The translations under genes and the position numbers were made by a program. This document shows, one piece after another, positions 35,318-43,813 of a DNA stretch of 45,599 nucleotides. The notes beneath the pieces are model-generated. The model did no database searches, was not told the DNA's origin, and saw only the letters and a list, made by a program, of their open reading frames with translations. How positions within the stretch are numbered: the stretch's first letter is position 1; each line of letters opens with the position of its first letter. The DNA is from Chloroflexi bacterium OLB14 (GTDB taxonomy: Bacteria > Chloroflexota > Anaerolineae > Anaerolineales > Villigracilaceae), in contig LMZR01000005.1 in NCBI GenBank assembly GCA_001567105.1, positions 1 to 45,599 on the forward strand, in the 5' to 3' direction.

Positions 35318-35995
35318 TCAAACTGCTTCTATTGTATTTCGCATGCGTGTTGTTAGCACCATGCCAACAATCAATGAAACGAGATACAACGCACCAAAGA
35401 TGGTGTATGGCAAACCTTTGGCACCAATGCTGAAGAACAGAACTGTGAACACAATGAATAAAAAGAATTCAATATATGCCCATGTACGAGCAACGCCTCG
35501 TTGTCCTGCATCCGTTTTATTTTTTTGAGAGAGATTAACAAGCAGTAGGAAATACAAACCAAAGGTCAAGAATTCGCCTGTATCCAAAATGATGCTCAGC
35601 CAATCAGGGACTACAACCCCACTCCAAAAGTTGACTTCGCCACCAAGGGGCCATAACAATTCAACGCCGTTGAACCACACAGCCAGATCTACCAGAATGT
35701 GCATAAGAATGCCTATTCCAAGCCCCAGCCCTAAGTTGTTCCACTTCGGTTTTTTAGAGATTACGCCGATGAGGTAGAACACAATCAATACAGCAAGAAT
35801 AGTAAAAACACTGTGTGTGAATGTGCGGTGCAAGCCATGCTTGTCGCCACCAGTTAATGTTGCATAAGCAACGACAAGATTATCGAGGTCGGGGAACATG
35901 TTCCCTAACACAATACCTAACATCAACCATTCGCGCTTTGGCATCCACTTACGAGAAGCGATACCGACCATTGCATGAATTCCATTTTGTGACAT
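35318..35995 (-). CDS. YdjM-like membrane protein (putative metal-dependent hydrolase)
   Basis: A 225-residue membrane protein of the YdjM/DUF457 family. The conserved polar residues are His8 region (GIHAMVG), GNMFPDLDNL, HRTFTHS and GIGILMHILVDLAVW, which together resemble a membrane-embedded metal site. About five hydrophobic helices are present. ATG 35995 follows GGAGG. An exact inverted repeat lies 33 bases upstream, a possible operator; E. coli ydjM is LexA-controlled, but the repeat here does not look like a LexA box. Substrate unknown. Confidence 0.78.
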   Translation of the reverse strand: MSQNGIHAMVGIASRKWMPKREWLMLGIVLGNMFPDLDNLVVAYATLTGGDKHGLHRTFTHSVFTILAVLIVFYLIGVISKKPKWNNLGLGLGIGILMHILVDLAVWFNGVELLWPLGGEVNFWSGVVVPDWLSIILDTGEFLTFGLYFLLLVNLSQKNKTDAGQRGVARTWAYIEFFLFIVFTVLFFSIGAKGLPYTIFGALYLVSLIVGMVLTTRMRNTIEAV

Positions 35996-36027
35996 GTTAA
36001 ACCTCCAAATCGTTTATTTATAAAACT

Positions 36028-36047
36028 CAAACAGGCTGTGCTGTTTG
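36028..36047 (-). promoter_or_regulatory. Candidate operator upstream of the YdjM-like gene
   Basis: CAAACAG-GCTGTG-CTGTTTG is a perfect inverted repeat with 7-base arms. A TATAAA lies a few bases downstream on the minus strand (36017-36022), so a bound protein could control the promoter. Confidence 0.45.
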
Positions 36048-36146
36048 GAACAACTTTATCAATTATTTTAACTGCAATGGAGTTAATTGCCAAAGCCATT
36101 TAAGGCGATTTTCTTTATATTTAACTATCATTTTATTTTCGTGATG

Positions 36147-36746
36147 TTACTTTTGTAATTTGATTAAATTTTTCAACACCTTAATCAAATCTTTTTGTTT
36201 TGCTTTGATATCCTTTATATCAGCAAAATACATCATGCGTCTGTGTTCATAATTTCCTTCAAGCAATTTACTTTTCACTTTAGCAATCATTGGGTTATGA
36301 AACACCAAATGAATCTTTTTCGTCTCCCATAAATTAAACGTCACCAAATATTCACCTTTGTAATTGAACGATGGTGCTTTCCATTTGATTTCTTCATTGA
36401 TATTTTTATCCACGCCTTTGATGATAGACCTTAACGCTTCAATCTCTGCCTTTAGTGGGTGACTGAACCCCAGAAGAAATTTATCTACAACATCCGTACG
36501 GCTGACGGGTGAACCTTTCTTCTTCAACTTCTCCCCTGTTTTAGATTCTTTGAAAGATAATCCTTTTGCTTTCAATGCTTCTTTCAAAATTCTAATTGCT
36601 TTTGGACCCACTCCGTGCATTTGCGACAACTCCGCCTCGGAGAGTTTAGTCAATTGCTTAAGAGTCGTATAACCTTCATGTTCCAATGCACGCGTAGCAG
36701 GCGCGCCGATATTTGGTAAATCGGATGTTGGGTTTTTGTTGGGCAT
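36147..36746 (-). CDS. Helix-hairpin-helix plus DUF1801 fusion protein
   Basis: A 199-residue two-domain protein. Residues about 8-60 (LPNIGAPATRALEHEGYTTL, SQMHGVGPKAIRILKEAL) form helix-hairpin-helix motifs as in DNA-binding and RNA polymerase alpha C-terminal-like domains. The C-terminal half (HPLKAEIEALRSIIKGVD, EEIKWKAPSFNYKGEYLVTF) is DUF1801/YdhG-like. A charged linker (GEKLKKKGSP) joins them. ATG 36746 follows AGGAG; the frame extends to 36797 without support. The fusion suggests DNA binding, but its role is unknown. Confidence 0.75.
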   Translation of the reverse strand: MPNKNPTSDLPNIGAPATRALEHEGYTTLKQLTKLSEAELSQMHGVGPKAIRILKEALKAKGLSFKESKTGEKLKKKGSPVSRTDVVDKFLLGFSHPLKAEIEALRSIIKGVDKNINEEIKWKAPSFNYKGEYLVTFNLWETKKIHLVFHNPMIAKVKSKLLEGNYEHRRMMYFADIKDIKAKQKDLIKVLKNLIKLQK

Positions 36747-36803
36747 GAATTCTCCTGAACAGATTGCCTTAAACCTAAAACTGTTTTCTACAATCAAATC
36801 CTT

Positions 36804-37448
36804 TTACTGCTTTGTGAAAACCAAATGCATTGCATCAGGAGTGTTAACTTGTTCTGTGAGTTTATAGCCCAATTCCAACAAATTAATACCCTCATAAAGA
36901 TGTTCACCAGAACCAAGAATCAATGGTGAAATCGGAATATGCATTTCATCAATGAGTTTTTCCCGAAGATACTGACGAATCACACTCACTCCGCCTCCAA
37001 TGCGAATATCTTTTCCATTAGCGGCAGTACGGGCACGTTCCAAAGCAACATGGATACCTTCAGTGACAAAATGAAAAATAGTTCCACCCTCCATAGTGAT
37101 TGAAGGTCTAGGGTGATGCGTTAAAACAAATACTGGACAATGATATGGAGGGTTCTCGCCCCACCAGCCTTTCCAATTGCTGTCTTCCCAATCACCACGA
37201 ATGGGTCCAAACATGTTTCGTCCAAGAATCCACGCGCCAATGTGGACAAAACCACGCGCTGTAAAATCGTTGTCGATCCCTTTCGTGCCGTCACCATCTC
37301 CATACAATTTTTGAAAATAATCTGTTTTGATCATCCATGTATGCAAATCTTCGCCACCAACACCAAGCGGAGTTTCTATGTTTTGATTCGGACCAGCACC
37401 ATAACCATCAATTGAAATACTAAAACTGTGAACTCGGACTTTAGACAT
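36804..37448 (-). CDS. Dihydrofolate reductase-fold protein (RibD C-terminal family)
   Basis: A 214-residue protein of the RibD_C/YyaP family of uncharacterised NADPH-dependent reductases. Visible motifs are SFSISIDGYGAGPNQN at the N-terminus, GAWILGRNMFGP with the nucleotide-binding Arg, DIRIGGGVSVIRQYL and DEMHIPISPLILGSGEHL. ATG 37448 (MSKVRVHSF) is preceded by AGGAG; ATG 37463 also has a good site and would add five residues. It lies between the HhH-DUF1801 gene and an MFS gene with short gaps. The natural substrate is unknown. Confidence 0.82.
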   Translation of the reverse strand: MSKVRVHSFSISIDGYGAGPNQNIETPLGVGGEDLHTWMIKTDYFQKLYGDGDGTKGIDNDFTARGFVHIGAWILGRNMFGPIRGDWEDSNWKGWWGENPPYHCPVFVLTHHPRPSITMEGGTIFHFVTEGIHVALERARTAANGKDIRIGGGVSVIRQYLREKLIDEMHIPISPLILGSGEHLYEGINLLELGYKLTEQVNTPDAMHLVFTKQ

Positions 37449-37511
37449 ACTTATACTCCTCATGATTGCTCCTGAAATTTAATTAGCGAAGCAATCTCGA
37501 CATGCTGTTCG

Positions 37512-38840
37512 TTACGCCATCTCACCTTCAGGTAATGCTTCTTCACTTTTACTATTCATATAAGCATCTGAAAGTTGTTTGTAATATTTTGTATTCATGG
37601 CAATCATTGTCAGAATTAAACCGATGATACCAGTGACTGTAAACACCAACGCAATACCGCGGGCGGGACCTGTCCCAAACCATGAGCCGATTAAGCCAAC
37701 GCCTGCGCCTGTAGTCATAAACGGGATGAAAAAAGTCTCTGCAACAGGACCAATTACAAAGGTCGTCAGAGGCGAAGCGGATTGTTCAATGCTTTGTGCA
37801 AATCCAAATACTCGTCCTTGTCTTTCTTGTGGCACAACTTTTTGTAAAATCGTTTGTTCAGCGGCTTCGATGAATGGCACAACGCTGATGTAAATAAACA
37901 TCCCCACCGAAAGCAAAATAATAGATGGTTGAATGGTGAAGACTGCTGAGACGATCCAAATAATAATGTTGGCGATAAACATGGCTACTAATGGATTTTT
38001 TCCTAAACCATATTTTGCAATGACCATGCCGCCTACGATAAAGCCACAACTGATAAATGCAAATAGCAAGCCCCATGTTTGAACTGAAACAAGTGATAAA
38101 CCGTAAGCATCCATGAGACCCATAAACACGCCACCTAAAAAGTTGTTGATGGTGGTGAAAAGAATCATCGCCATTAAACCTGGAATTGCTTTGACGACTG
38201 CATACGTGCCACGTAAATCTACTTTGGGTTGTTGATTTTCAAGATGCACAATTTCTTTTTCTGGAATGGGTAAAAACCACATGTGCAGAATCGAAAGTGT
38301 CATCATTACCATACCAAGAATCAAAACATAAAACATACCGCCAGCGCCTACTAAAATACCACTGATGGCAGAACAAATTAAAAATGCAATACCAAAGGCT
38401 GTGCCCATTAATCCGTTTGCTTTGGCGCGCTCATCTTCGGGGATTAAAATCGTCACAAGCGTTGGCACTGCAATTGAACGAATGTTACCTGCAATGACAC
38501 CTACTAAAAGTAATATATTAAAAAACCAAAGCACAATGCTGGTTGGGTTCTTCCATGTTTCGGCGGGCAAGGCAATATAAATTCCAAAACCGATGATGTA
38601 AATAGTTAATGAAATTACACCCGAAAGAATCATGACATTCTTTTTCTTGTTATGGTCAACTAAACTGCCGAACCAAATTCCTAAACCAGCAGTTAGCACC
38701 AGAAAAATACCTGAAACAATCGAAGTGGCTGTGACTGATTTTGTTTCAAGGTACATAAAAAATATCATGGCGAACCAAACGGTCATGTTGGTGACGTTGG
38801 CGAGAATTGTGTTCGCTAAAATTTGATAAAAAGTTTTCAT
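37512..38840 (-). CDS. MFS transporter (MFS_3-type exporter)
   Basis: A 442-residue protein with about 12 hydrophobic helices and a central cytoplasmic loop around residue 200 (PIPEKEIVHLENQQPKVDLR). FGSLVDHNKKKNVM is the conserved loop 2-3 motif of the major facilitator superfamily. Overall it resembles the MFS_3 group that includes enterobactin exporter EntS and macrolide efflux proteins; NIRSIAVPTLVTILIPEDER and QERQGRVFGFAQ are typical there. ATG 38840 follows AAGGA. The transported compound cannot be read from sequence. Confidence 0.85.
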   Translation of the reverse strand: MKTFYQILANTILANVTNMTVWFAMIFFMYLETKSVTATSIVSGIFLVLTAGLGIWFGSLVDHNKKKNVMILSGVISLTIYIIGFGIYIALPAETWKNPTSIVLWFFNILLLVGVIAGNIRSIAVPTLVTILIPEDERAKANGLMGTAFGIAFLICSAISGILVGAGGMFYVLILGMVMMTLSILHMWFLPIPEKEIVHLENQQPKVDLRGTYAVVKAIPGLMAMILFTTINNFLGGVFMGLMDAYGLSLVSVQTWGLLFAFISCGFIVGGMVIAKYGLGKNPLVAMFIANIIIWIVSAVFTIQPSIILLSVGMFIYISVVPFIEAAEQTILQKVVPQERQGRVFGFAQSIEQSASPLTTFVIGPVAETFFIPFMTTGAGVGLIGSWFGTGPARGIALVFTVTGIIGLILTMIAMNTKYYKQLSDAYMNSKSEEALPEGEMA

Positions 38841-38854
38841 GTGTTTTCCTTTTT

Positions 38855-38903
38855 GGAGTCAGGGAGCTTGCTCCCGAAATACGCCAGCAAGCTGGCTGAC
38901 TCC
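38855..38903. repeat. Nested palindrome between UvrA paralogue and MFS gene
   Basis: Outer GGAGTCA/TGACTCC enclose two inner palindromes, GGGAGCTTGCTCCC and CCAGCAAGCTGG. There is no T-run on either side; it looks like another mobile palindrome family. Confidence 0.75.
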
Positions 38904-38907
38904 ATAC

Positions 38908-41157
38908 TTAATTCTTGATATATTGACTCGTCAACGAACGCTTCGCACTTAACAACTGCTTGGGTGTGCCTTCGAAAACTACTTCCCCGCCTTTGCTTCC
39001 ACCTTCGGGACCCATATCAATAATCCAATCCGCATTTTTGATGACGTGTAGATTATGCTCAATGACCAGTACCGTGTTGCCCGTATCCACGAGGCGGTTC
39101 ATCACTTCCAGTAAATGCCCAATATCAGACATGTGCAATCCAGTAGTGGGTTCATCCATAATGTAGATACTTCCCTTTTTATGCAACTCACTTGCTAATT
39201 TAATTCTCTGACATTCCCCACCAGATAATGTGCTTAAGGGTTGACCTAAACTTAAATAATCCAAGCCAACATCACTCATGGCTTGTAATACACGCTTCAC
39301 TTCTTTAATTTCAAAATATTCTAAGGCTTGTTGAACATTCATAGATAAAACTTCTGAAATATTTTTTCCATTAAGTTTATATTTCAACACTTCATCTTTG
39401 AAACGCTTGCCTTCACAAATTTCACAGGGAAGTTTCACTTCACTTAAAAATGCTAAGTCTGTATACACCACGCCAAGTCCCTGACAATTTTCGCACGCGC
39501 CTTTGGAATTAAAACTAAACAAAGCGGGTTGCACTTTATTAGCAGTTGCAAAGGCTTTACGAATATCATCCATAATGCCAGTATAAGTTGCAGGGTTAGA
39601 ACGGCTATTCACACCCACAGCAGATTGGTCAATCACAATAGCATCAGGATGTTGTTTCAAAAAGACTTCATGAATCAAAGAACTTTTTCCAGAGCCAGCC
39701 ACACCCGTCACCACAGTTAATACACCTGTTGGAATATCCACGCTGACATTTTTCAAATTATTTGCTTTAGCATTCTTGATTGGAAGTTTGCCCGTTGGAG
39801 AACGAAAATTATCTTTGATAGAAATTTTTTCTTTGATGTGAGTACCTGTCAGCGTTTTGGCTTTGAGCAGATTTGCATAACTGCCTTCATAGACAATTTC
39901 GCCTCCTTTCTTGCCCGCATTTGGTCCTACATCGACAATATGGTCTGCCGCTTTGATGACATCTGGATCATGCTCCACGACGATGACTGTATTGCCTTTA
40001 TCTCTTAACTTTTGTAAAAGTTCATTCATGCGATGCACATCACGCGGATGTAAACCCACGCTTGGTTCATCAAATATATACATGACATCCATGAGGCTAC
40101 TACTTAAATGTTTAACAATCTTCACACGTTGCGATTCCCCACCTGATAATGTGTCCGTTTCACGATTCAAACTTAAATATTCCAAGCCAATATCAACTAA
40201 GTGTTGTAATCTTTCAACTAAAGTTTTGACCATCGGCGCCGCAACAGGTTCTTTGATTCCTTTAACTACTTTAATCAACTCGGTAATTTCCATGCTTGCC
40301 ATATCCGCAATGTTGTAACCATTGATTTTACATTTCAAAATATTTTGGCTCAATCTCGCACCATGACATTCCGAACATGCGCCCATGGTCATGTATGGCT
40401 CAACTTGTTTTTGAGTCCGTTCAGACATAGTTTTCAAATCACGTTTAATATATTTGTTGACGAATTTATCAACAATGCCTTCATACGTTAAATTAAAGTC
40501 TTTTGCGCCCACATTGGTTTTAACTTTGACAGGTTTGCTATGCAAAAGTAGATCCATTTCTTTTTGAGAATATTTTGATAACTTTTTATCAGCGTCAAAA
40601 AAACCTGTATTGATAATCAAACTCCAACCCCAAGACTTAACAGCATATTCTGGGAATAAAATCGCGCCTTCATTTAATGATTTCGATGTATCTAAAAATT
40701 TATCTAAATCAACATCTAACTTACGCCCCAAACCATTACAGTTTGGGCACATGCCTTGCGGATTGTTAAATCCAAACATATAAGCAGGTCCAACATACGG
40801 CTTGCCAATTTTTGAAAACAATAATCGAAAGGCAGTGTTGATATCAGTTGTCGTCCCCACTGTTGAATGTGAACCACCACCCAATTGTTTTTGATCCACC
40901 ACCACAGACATACTTAAATTTTCAATCGCATCTGCATCAGGTTGAGCGTACTTTGGCAAAAACGTGCGCACAAACATACTAAAGTTTTCATTCAACATGC
41001 GTTGCGCTTCGGTAGCAATCGTATCAAACACAATCGAAGATTTCCCAGAACCAGAAACACCTGTAAAAATCGTAATTTTGCGCTTTGGAATTTTCAAAGA
41101 AACATTTTTTAAATTATTTTCACGCGCATTTCGTATCTCAATAAATTCTTGGCTCAT
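38908..41157 (-). CDS. UvrA-like ABC ATPase (short UvrA paralogue)
   Basis: A 749-residue UvrA-family protein with two ATPase modules: Walker A GVSGSGKSS (about residue 33) and GVAGSGKSS, signatures TLSGGESQRVK and TLSGGECQRIK, Walker B IFDEPSVGLHP and IMDEPTTGLH. Zinc-type cysteines remain in CPNCNGLG, CSECHGARL, CENCQGLG and CEICEGKRF. It is about 200 residues shorter than housekeeping UvrA (about 940), like class II UvrA and antibiotic-resistance relatives. ATG 41157 follows GAGGAG; the frame extends to 41217 without support. It follows the VOC gene, whose promoter has an SOS-like box. Confidence 0.9.
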   Translation of the reverse strand: MSQEFIEIRNARENNLKNVSLKIPKRKITIFTGVSGSGKSSIVFDTIATEAQRMLNENFSMFVRTFLPKYAQPDADAIENLSMSVVVDQKQLGGGSHSTVGTTTDINTAFRLLFSKIGKPYVGPAYMFGFNNPQGMCPNCNGLGRKLDVDLDKFLDTSKSLNEGAILFPEYAVKSWGWSLIINTGFFDADKKLSKYSQKEMDLLLHSKPVKVKTNVGAKDFNLTYEGIVDKFVNKYIKRDLKTMSERTQKQVEPYMTMGACSECHGARLSQNILKCKINGYNIADMASMEITELIKVVKGIKEPVAAPMVKTLVERLQHLVDIGLEYLSLNRETDTLSGGESQRVKIVKHLSSSLMDVMYIFDEPSVGLHPRDVHRMNELLQKLRDKGNTVIVVEHDPDVIKAADHIVDVGPNAGKKGGEIVYEGSYANLLKAKTLTGTHIKEKISIKDNFRSPTGKLPIKNAKANNLKNVSVDIPTGVLTVVTGVAGSGKSSLIHEVFLKQHPDAIVIDQSAVGVNSRSNPATYTGIMDDIRKAFATANKVQPALFSFNSKGACENCQGLGVVYTDLAFLSEVKLPCEICEGKRFKDEVLKYKLNGKNISEVLSMNVQQALEYFEIKEVKRVLQAMSDVGLDYLSLGQPLSTLSGGECQRIKLASELHKKGSIYIMDEPTTGLHMSDIGHLLEVMNRLVDTGNTVLVIEHNLHVIKNADWIIDMGPEGGSKGGEVVFEGTPKQLLSAKRSLTSQYIKN

Positions 41158-41211
41158 TCTTGTTCTCCTCAACACTTCGATTAATACAATAGTCCTCTGG
41201 AAAATTCTTTT

Positions 41212-41265
41212 AGCCACAGAGAGAATAAAAGGTTTTTCTCATCTGTCTCTGTGTACTCTGTGGCT
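41212..41265. repeat. Inverted repeat of the CCACAGAG type
   Basis: AGCCACAGAG (41212-41221) and CTCTGTGGCT (41256-41265) are exact reverse complements; the interior contains further CTCTGTG words. Related to the element at 6073-6142. It lies between the VOC gene and the UvrA paralogue. Confidence 0.75.
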
Positions 41266-41301
41266 ATACATTGTACAAGAGTCAAGACTCTATTCATTAG
41301 C

Positions 41302-41700
41302 CTAAATTGATTTCGCAATCTCCCAAATATAACCGCCAGGGTCAATAAAACTAGCAGTCCGCACACCCCATGGACGATTCATCGGACCATTTAATAATTT
41401 CACGCCACGTGTTGCAAGGTCGGCGCACATTGCATCCACATCATCAACTTCAATTGTAAATACAAAACGCGAGCCAGCATCACGGCTTGCCATTTTAGCA
41501 GGCGCAATTAATTCATTCGCTTCTGTACTCTTTAACAAATTAACCAGCATAGACCCAAACTTAAACACACTTGAGTCATTATCTTCATAAAACACCGTCA
41601 TCCCAAAAACTTGCTGATAAAAATGTTTCGCCGCCGCTAAATCTTCAACGAACAAAGTGATAGCCGCAATTCCCTTTACCCAGTTTGATGTTTGATTCAT
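41302..41700 (-). CDS. VOC (glyoxalase/bleomycin-resistance-fold) protein
   Basis: A 132-residue single-domain protein of the vicinal oxygen chelate superfamily. It has two beta-alpha-beta-beta-beta modules: ITLFVEDLAAAKHFYQQVFG at residues about 15-34 and FTIEVDDVDAMCADLATRGV in the second half, ending SFIDPGGYIWEIAKS. The C-terminal Glu suits a metal ligand. Substrate unknown: such proteins act as dioxygenases, isomerases or drug-binding proteins. ATG 41700 follows AGAGG. It has a consensus promoter with an SOS-like palindrome and is likely co-transcribed with the UvrA paralogue. Confidence 0.85.
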   Translation of the reverse strand: MNQTSNWVKGIAAITLFVEDLAAAKHFYQQVFGMTVFYEDNDSSVFKFGSMLVNLLKSTEANELIAPAKMASRDAGSRFVFTIEVDDVDAMCADLATRGVKLLNGPMNRPWGVRTASFIDPGGYIWEIAKSI

Positions 41701-41747
41701 GTGCGCCTCTTTTTTTTGAAATTTAATGCCTTCAATCGGGGAGAGAT

Positions 41748-41776
41748 ATTTTAGAATGTTTGTTCTATATTGTCAA
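41748..41776 (-). promoter_or_regulatory. Promoter of the VOC-uvrA-like unit with SOS-like palindrome
   Basis: On the minus strand TTGACA (41771-41776), a 17-nt spacer and TAAAAT (41748-41753). The spacer holds TAGAAC-AAAC-ATTCTA, a near-palindrome one base from the GAAC-N4-GTTC box of Gram-positive LexA. Confidence 0.6.
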
Positions 41777-41853
41777 GCCAGATGTAAACCCCGCTTCATA
41801 TTTGACTTCAACTTGCTTCTGCCCCTTCATCTTTTTTTCTGGCTGACAGTTTT

Positions 41854-42553
41854 CTACTTCGCTTTCCCCAAATTCATGTAATGCTGTTTGGTTTTCTTAT
41901 CCATTTTTTCTAGCGCATATCGTAATGTGACTCTCGGCATAGTCGCCGCATATTCATCCAAAAATTTGAGCAAACGTTTTTTTATCTTTATCACCTGCAA
42001 AACGTAATGCCCAACCATTGGCTTTGTGGATTAAATCTTCTTTATCAAACAACATCATTTCCGCAATTTTATAAGCATCATCAAGATCATCTTTGCCGAT
42101 AAAAAATAATGTTGTCACAATGGCAGTCCGTCTTTCCGCCATCATTTTAGACTTCGCCAACTTATACAAAATCTTACGCGGTTTATCAATCAGATAACTA
42201 CCCACAACCCAAATCGCTGAGCGATCTACCAAATCCCATGTGTTGATTCGGTCATGTCTTTTTATATAAAGGTCAAATAATTCTTTTTTGCGCTGGGCTG
42301 AAGTTTTCTTATTGCGTGCTTGAAAATCCATAATGCTAACTGCACCCACCCGCGCCTCGTGAGTATTATGGTCAAGCAGTTTTTCAACTTCATCCAAAGG
42401 CATGTCTATAAATTCTTTAGCAAGTGAAAAAATCTGCCCCATCTTCACGCCCATAATCTCATCAGTTTTATCCGCCGCAAGATGAGCATGTCCCTTGGCT
42501 GTTTGTTTAGAACTTAATGCTTTCAGTCTCTCAATAAATTGTTTAGCAGTCAT
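41854..42553 (-). CDS. AlkD-like DNA alkylation repair glycosylase, frameshifted
   Basis: HEAT-repeat DNA glycosylase family (AlkD) that removes alkylated purines. Frame 0 (41954-42553) gives 199 residues with ARVGAVSIMDFQAR, NTWDLVDRSAIWVVG, ERRTAIVTTLFFI and EDLIHKANGWALR, then leaves the family at KKTFAQIFG. One base fewer in the T7 run at about 41977-41983 restores RLLKFLDEYAATMPRVTLRY and ends at TAG 41854-41856, giving about 232 residues, the normal length. The Asp and Trp in NTWDLVD fit the family. Upstream DUF1697 gene ends 4 bases before. Confidence 0.82.
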
Positions 42554-42557
42554 TAGA

Positions 42558-43109
42558 TTACCTCTTTTCCATCAGCGCCAACAGTTTTGTAGTTGTATTC
42601 CAATTACGAATCGTCATGTTTTGATAAACAGGTAGCCCAATAATTTTCGTCAAATAACTTGATGAGGCTTTGCTGATAAGACGAGAAAAATAAAGTACGT
42701 CTTTACCTATGTCGGCAGTATCCACACCTTCTTTTATGCGTACATTTTTCATCGCTTCTTTTGCTGTGAGCGGTTCTTTCAAAAAGATAACATCATATCG
42801 AAATTTATCAGGTTGTTTACCAAAACCACGCGGAGATTCCTCTACTGTTTGTTTCAATTGCTTGTGAGAAACAATCACCAAGCGTGCCTCATAATTGAAT
42901 CGTTCCGATAGTCCTACTTCAATTTTTTTCGTCAGTTTAGTTTTATCTTTTTCAGTAGATTTGAAAATCACATTTCCGCTTTGAATATAAGTGACAACAT
43001 CCCTCAAACCCATATTTTCAAAACAAAGTTTCAAATCCGCCATTTTGATGATGTTGTTGCCGCCGACGTTAATGCCACGTAACAATGCAAGGTATTGAGT
43101 CTCTGCCAT
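42558..43109 (-). CDS. DUF1697 family protein (second copy)
   Basis: A 183-residue protein of unknown function and a paralogue of the gene at 31820-32350: LLRGINVGGNNIIKMADLKL, VVTYIQSGNVIFKST, RFRYDVIF-like KFRYDVIFLKEPL and the C-terminal TIRNWNTTTKLLAL. It ends 4 nt before the AlkD-like gene and is probably co-transcribed with it. No clear ribosome binding site precedes ATG 43109. A pair of hairpins lies between it and the gene upstream. Confidence 0.83.
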   Translation of the reverse strand: MAETQYLALLRGINVGGNNIIKMADLKLCFENMGLRDVVTYIQSGNVIFKSTEKDKTKLTKKIEVGLSERFNYEARLVIVSHKQLKQTVEESPRGFGKQPDKFRYDVIFLKEPLTAKEAMKNVRIKEGVDTADIGKDVLYFSRLISKASSSYLTKIIGLPVYQNMTIRNWNTTTKLLALMEKR

Positions 43110-43139
43110 GTGGTGATTCTACCTGATAGGTTGCGTACC

Positions 43140-43183
43140 GCAAAGTTCACTTTGCGATATAGGACAAGATAAATCTTGTCCTA
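43140..43183. repeat. Two adjacent perfect hairpins
   Basis: GCAAAGT-TC-ACTTTGC (43140-43155) is followed by TAGGACAAGAT-AA-ATCTTGTCCTA (43160-43183). Both are perfect palindromes without T-runs, filling most of the 81-base gap. Confidence 0.8.
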
Positions 43184-43190
43184 CGGCATT

Positions 43191-43637
43191 TCAACTCACT
43201 GCTTTCTTCACTAATGCTGTGATTTTTGCCTCTTCAGTAGCAGTCATTTTCACAATTGCAAAATCATCTGCCCACATATTTCCATCGTCAATTTTTGCCG
43301 CTTCTTGAAAACCAAACGAAGCATATCTCATATTGTATTTTGATGCGGCTTTGAAGAAGCACACGACTTTACCATCTGCATTAGTGTAAGCGGGCATTCC
43401 ATACCAAGTTCTTGGTAAAAGCATTGGTGCGTTTGTTTTTACAATCTCATGGATTCGTTTTGCCATAGAACGGTCGGGTTCAGGCATCTTTGCTATCTCT
43501 GCCATCACAGCTTTTTCACCAGCCTCTCTATCCTTATTCATACGCGCTTCTGCTTTCAATTCTTTAGCACGTTCTCTCATGGCGGCTTTTTCTTCATCCG
43601 ACCATATAGCAGATTTTTTAACTGTTTTTGCACTCAT
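43191..43637 (-). CDS. DUF1801 / YdhG-like protein
   Basis: A 148-residue protein of the DUF1801 family. The N-terminal third is a charged helical region (SDEEKAAMRERAKELKAEAR). The family core follows: RTWYGMPAYTNADGKVVCFF, YASFGFQEAAKIDDGNMW and a C-terminal helix. Members are annotated as putative iron chaperones or left without function; none can be claimed here. ATG 43637 follows AAGGAG; the frame extends to 43736 across the promoter. It is divergent from the MarR gene. Confidence 0.7.
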   Translation of the reverse strand: MSAKTVKKSAIWSDEEKAAMRERAKELKAEARMNKDREAGEKAVMAEIAKMPEPDRSMAKRIHEIVKTNAPMLLPRTWYGMPAYTNADGKVVCFFKAASKYNMRYASFGFQEAAKIDDGNMWADDFAIVKMTATEEAKITALVKKAVS

Positions 43638-43688
43638 ACATATCTCCTTGTTTAAGTCTTGCATCAAATTGAATTTTGTTATATAATA

Positions 43689-43717
43689 AAGATACTTTAC
43701 AATCAAGATAATGTCAA
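43689..43717 (-). promoter_or_regulatory. Promoter of the DUF1801 gene
   Basis: TTGACA (43712-43717), a 17-nt spacer and TATCTT (43689-43694) on the minus strand, in the intergenic region shared with the divergent marR-like gene. Confidence 0.65.
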
Positions 43718-43739
43718 GGGTACGATTATCAACCAAAGG

Positions 43740-43795
43740 GTGCGTCGCACTGCCTCACAACAGATTTAATCCTAGCTTATAAAAGTGCGACGCAC
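43740..43795 (+). promoter_or_regulatory. Paired 11-base palindromic operators before marR-like gene
   Basis: GTGCGTCGCAC (43740-43750) and GTGCGACGCAC (43785-43795) are both palindromes, 45 bases centre to centre, and bracket a TATAAA (43778-43783) that may be the -10 box of the MarR gene. The layout suits autoregulation by a dimeric repressor. Confidence 0.6.
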
Positions 43796-43813
43796 TCGGA
43801 AAAGTGAATTACT

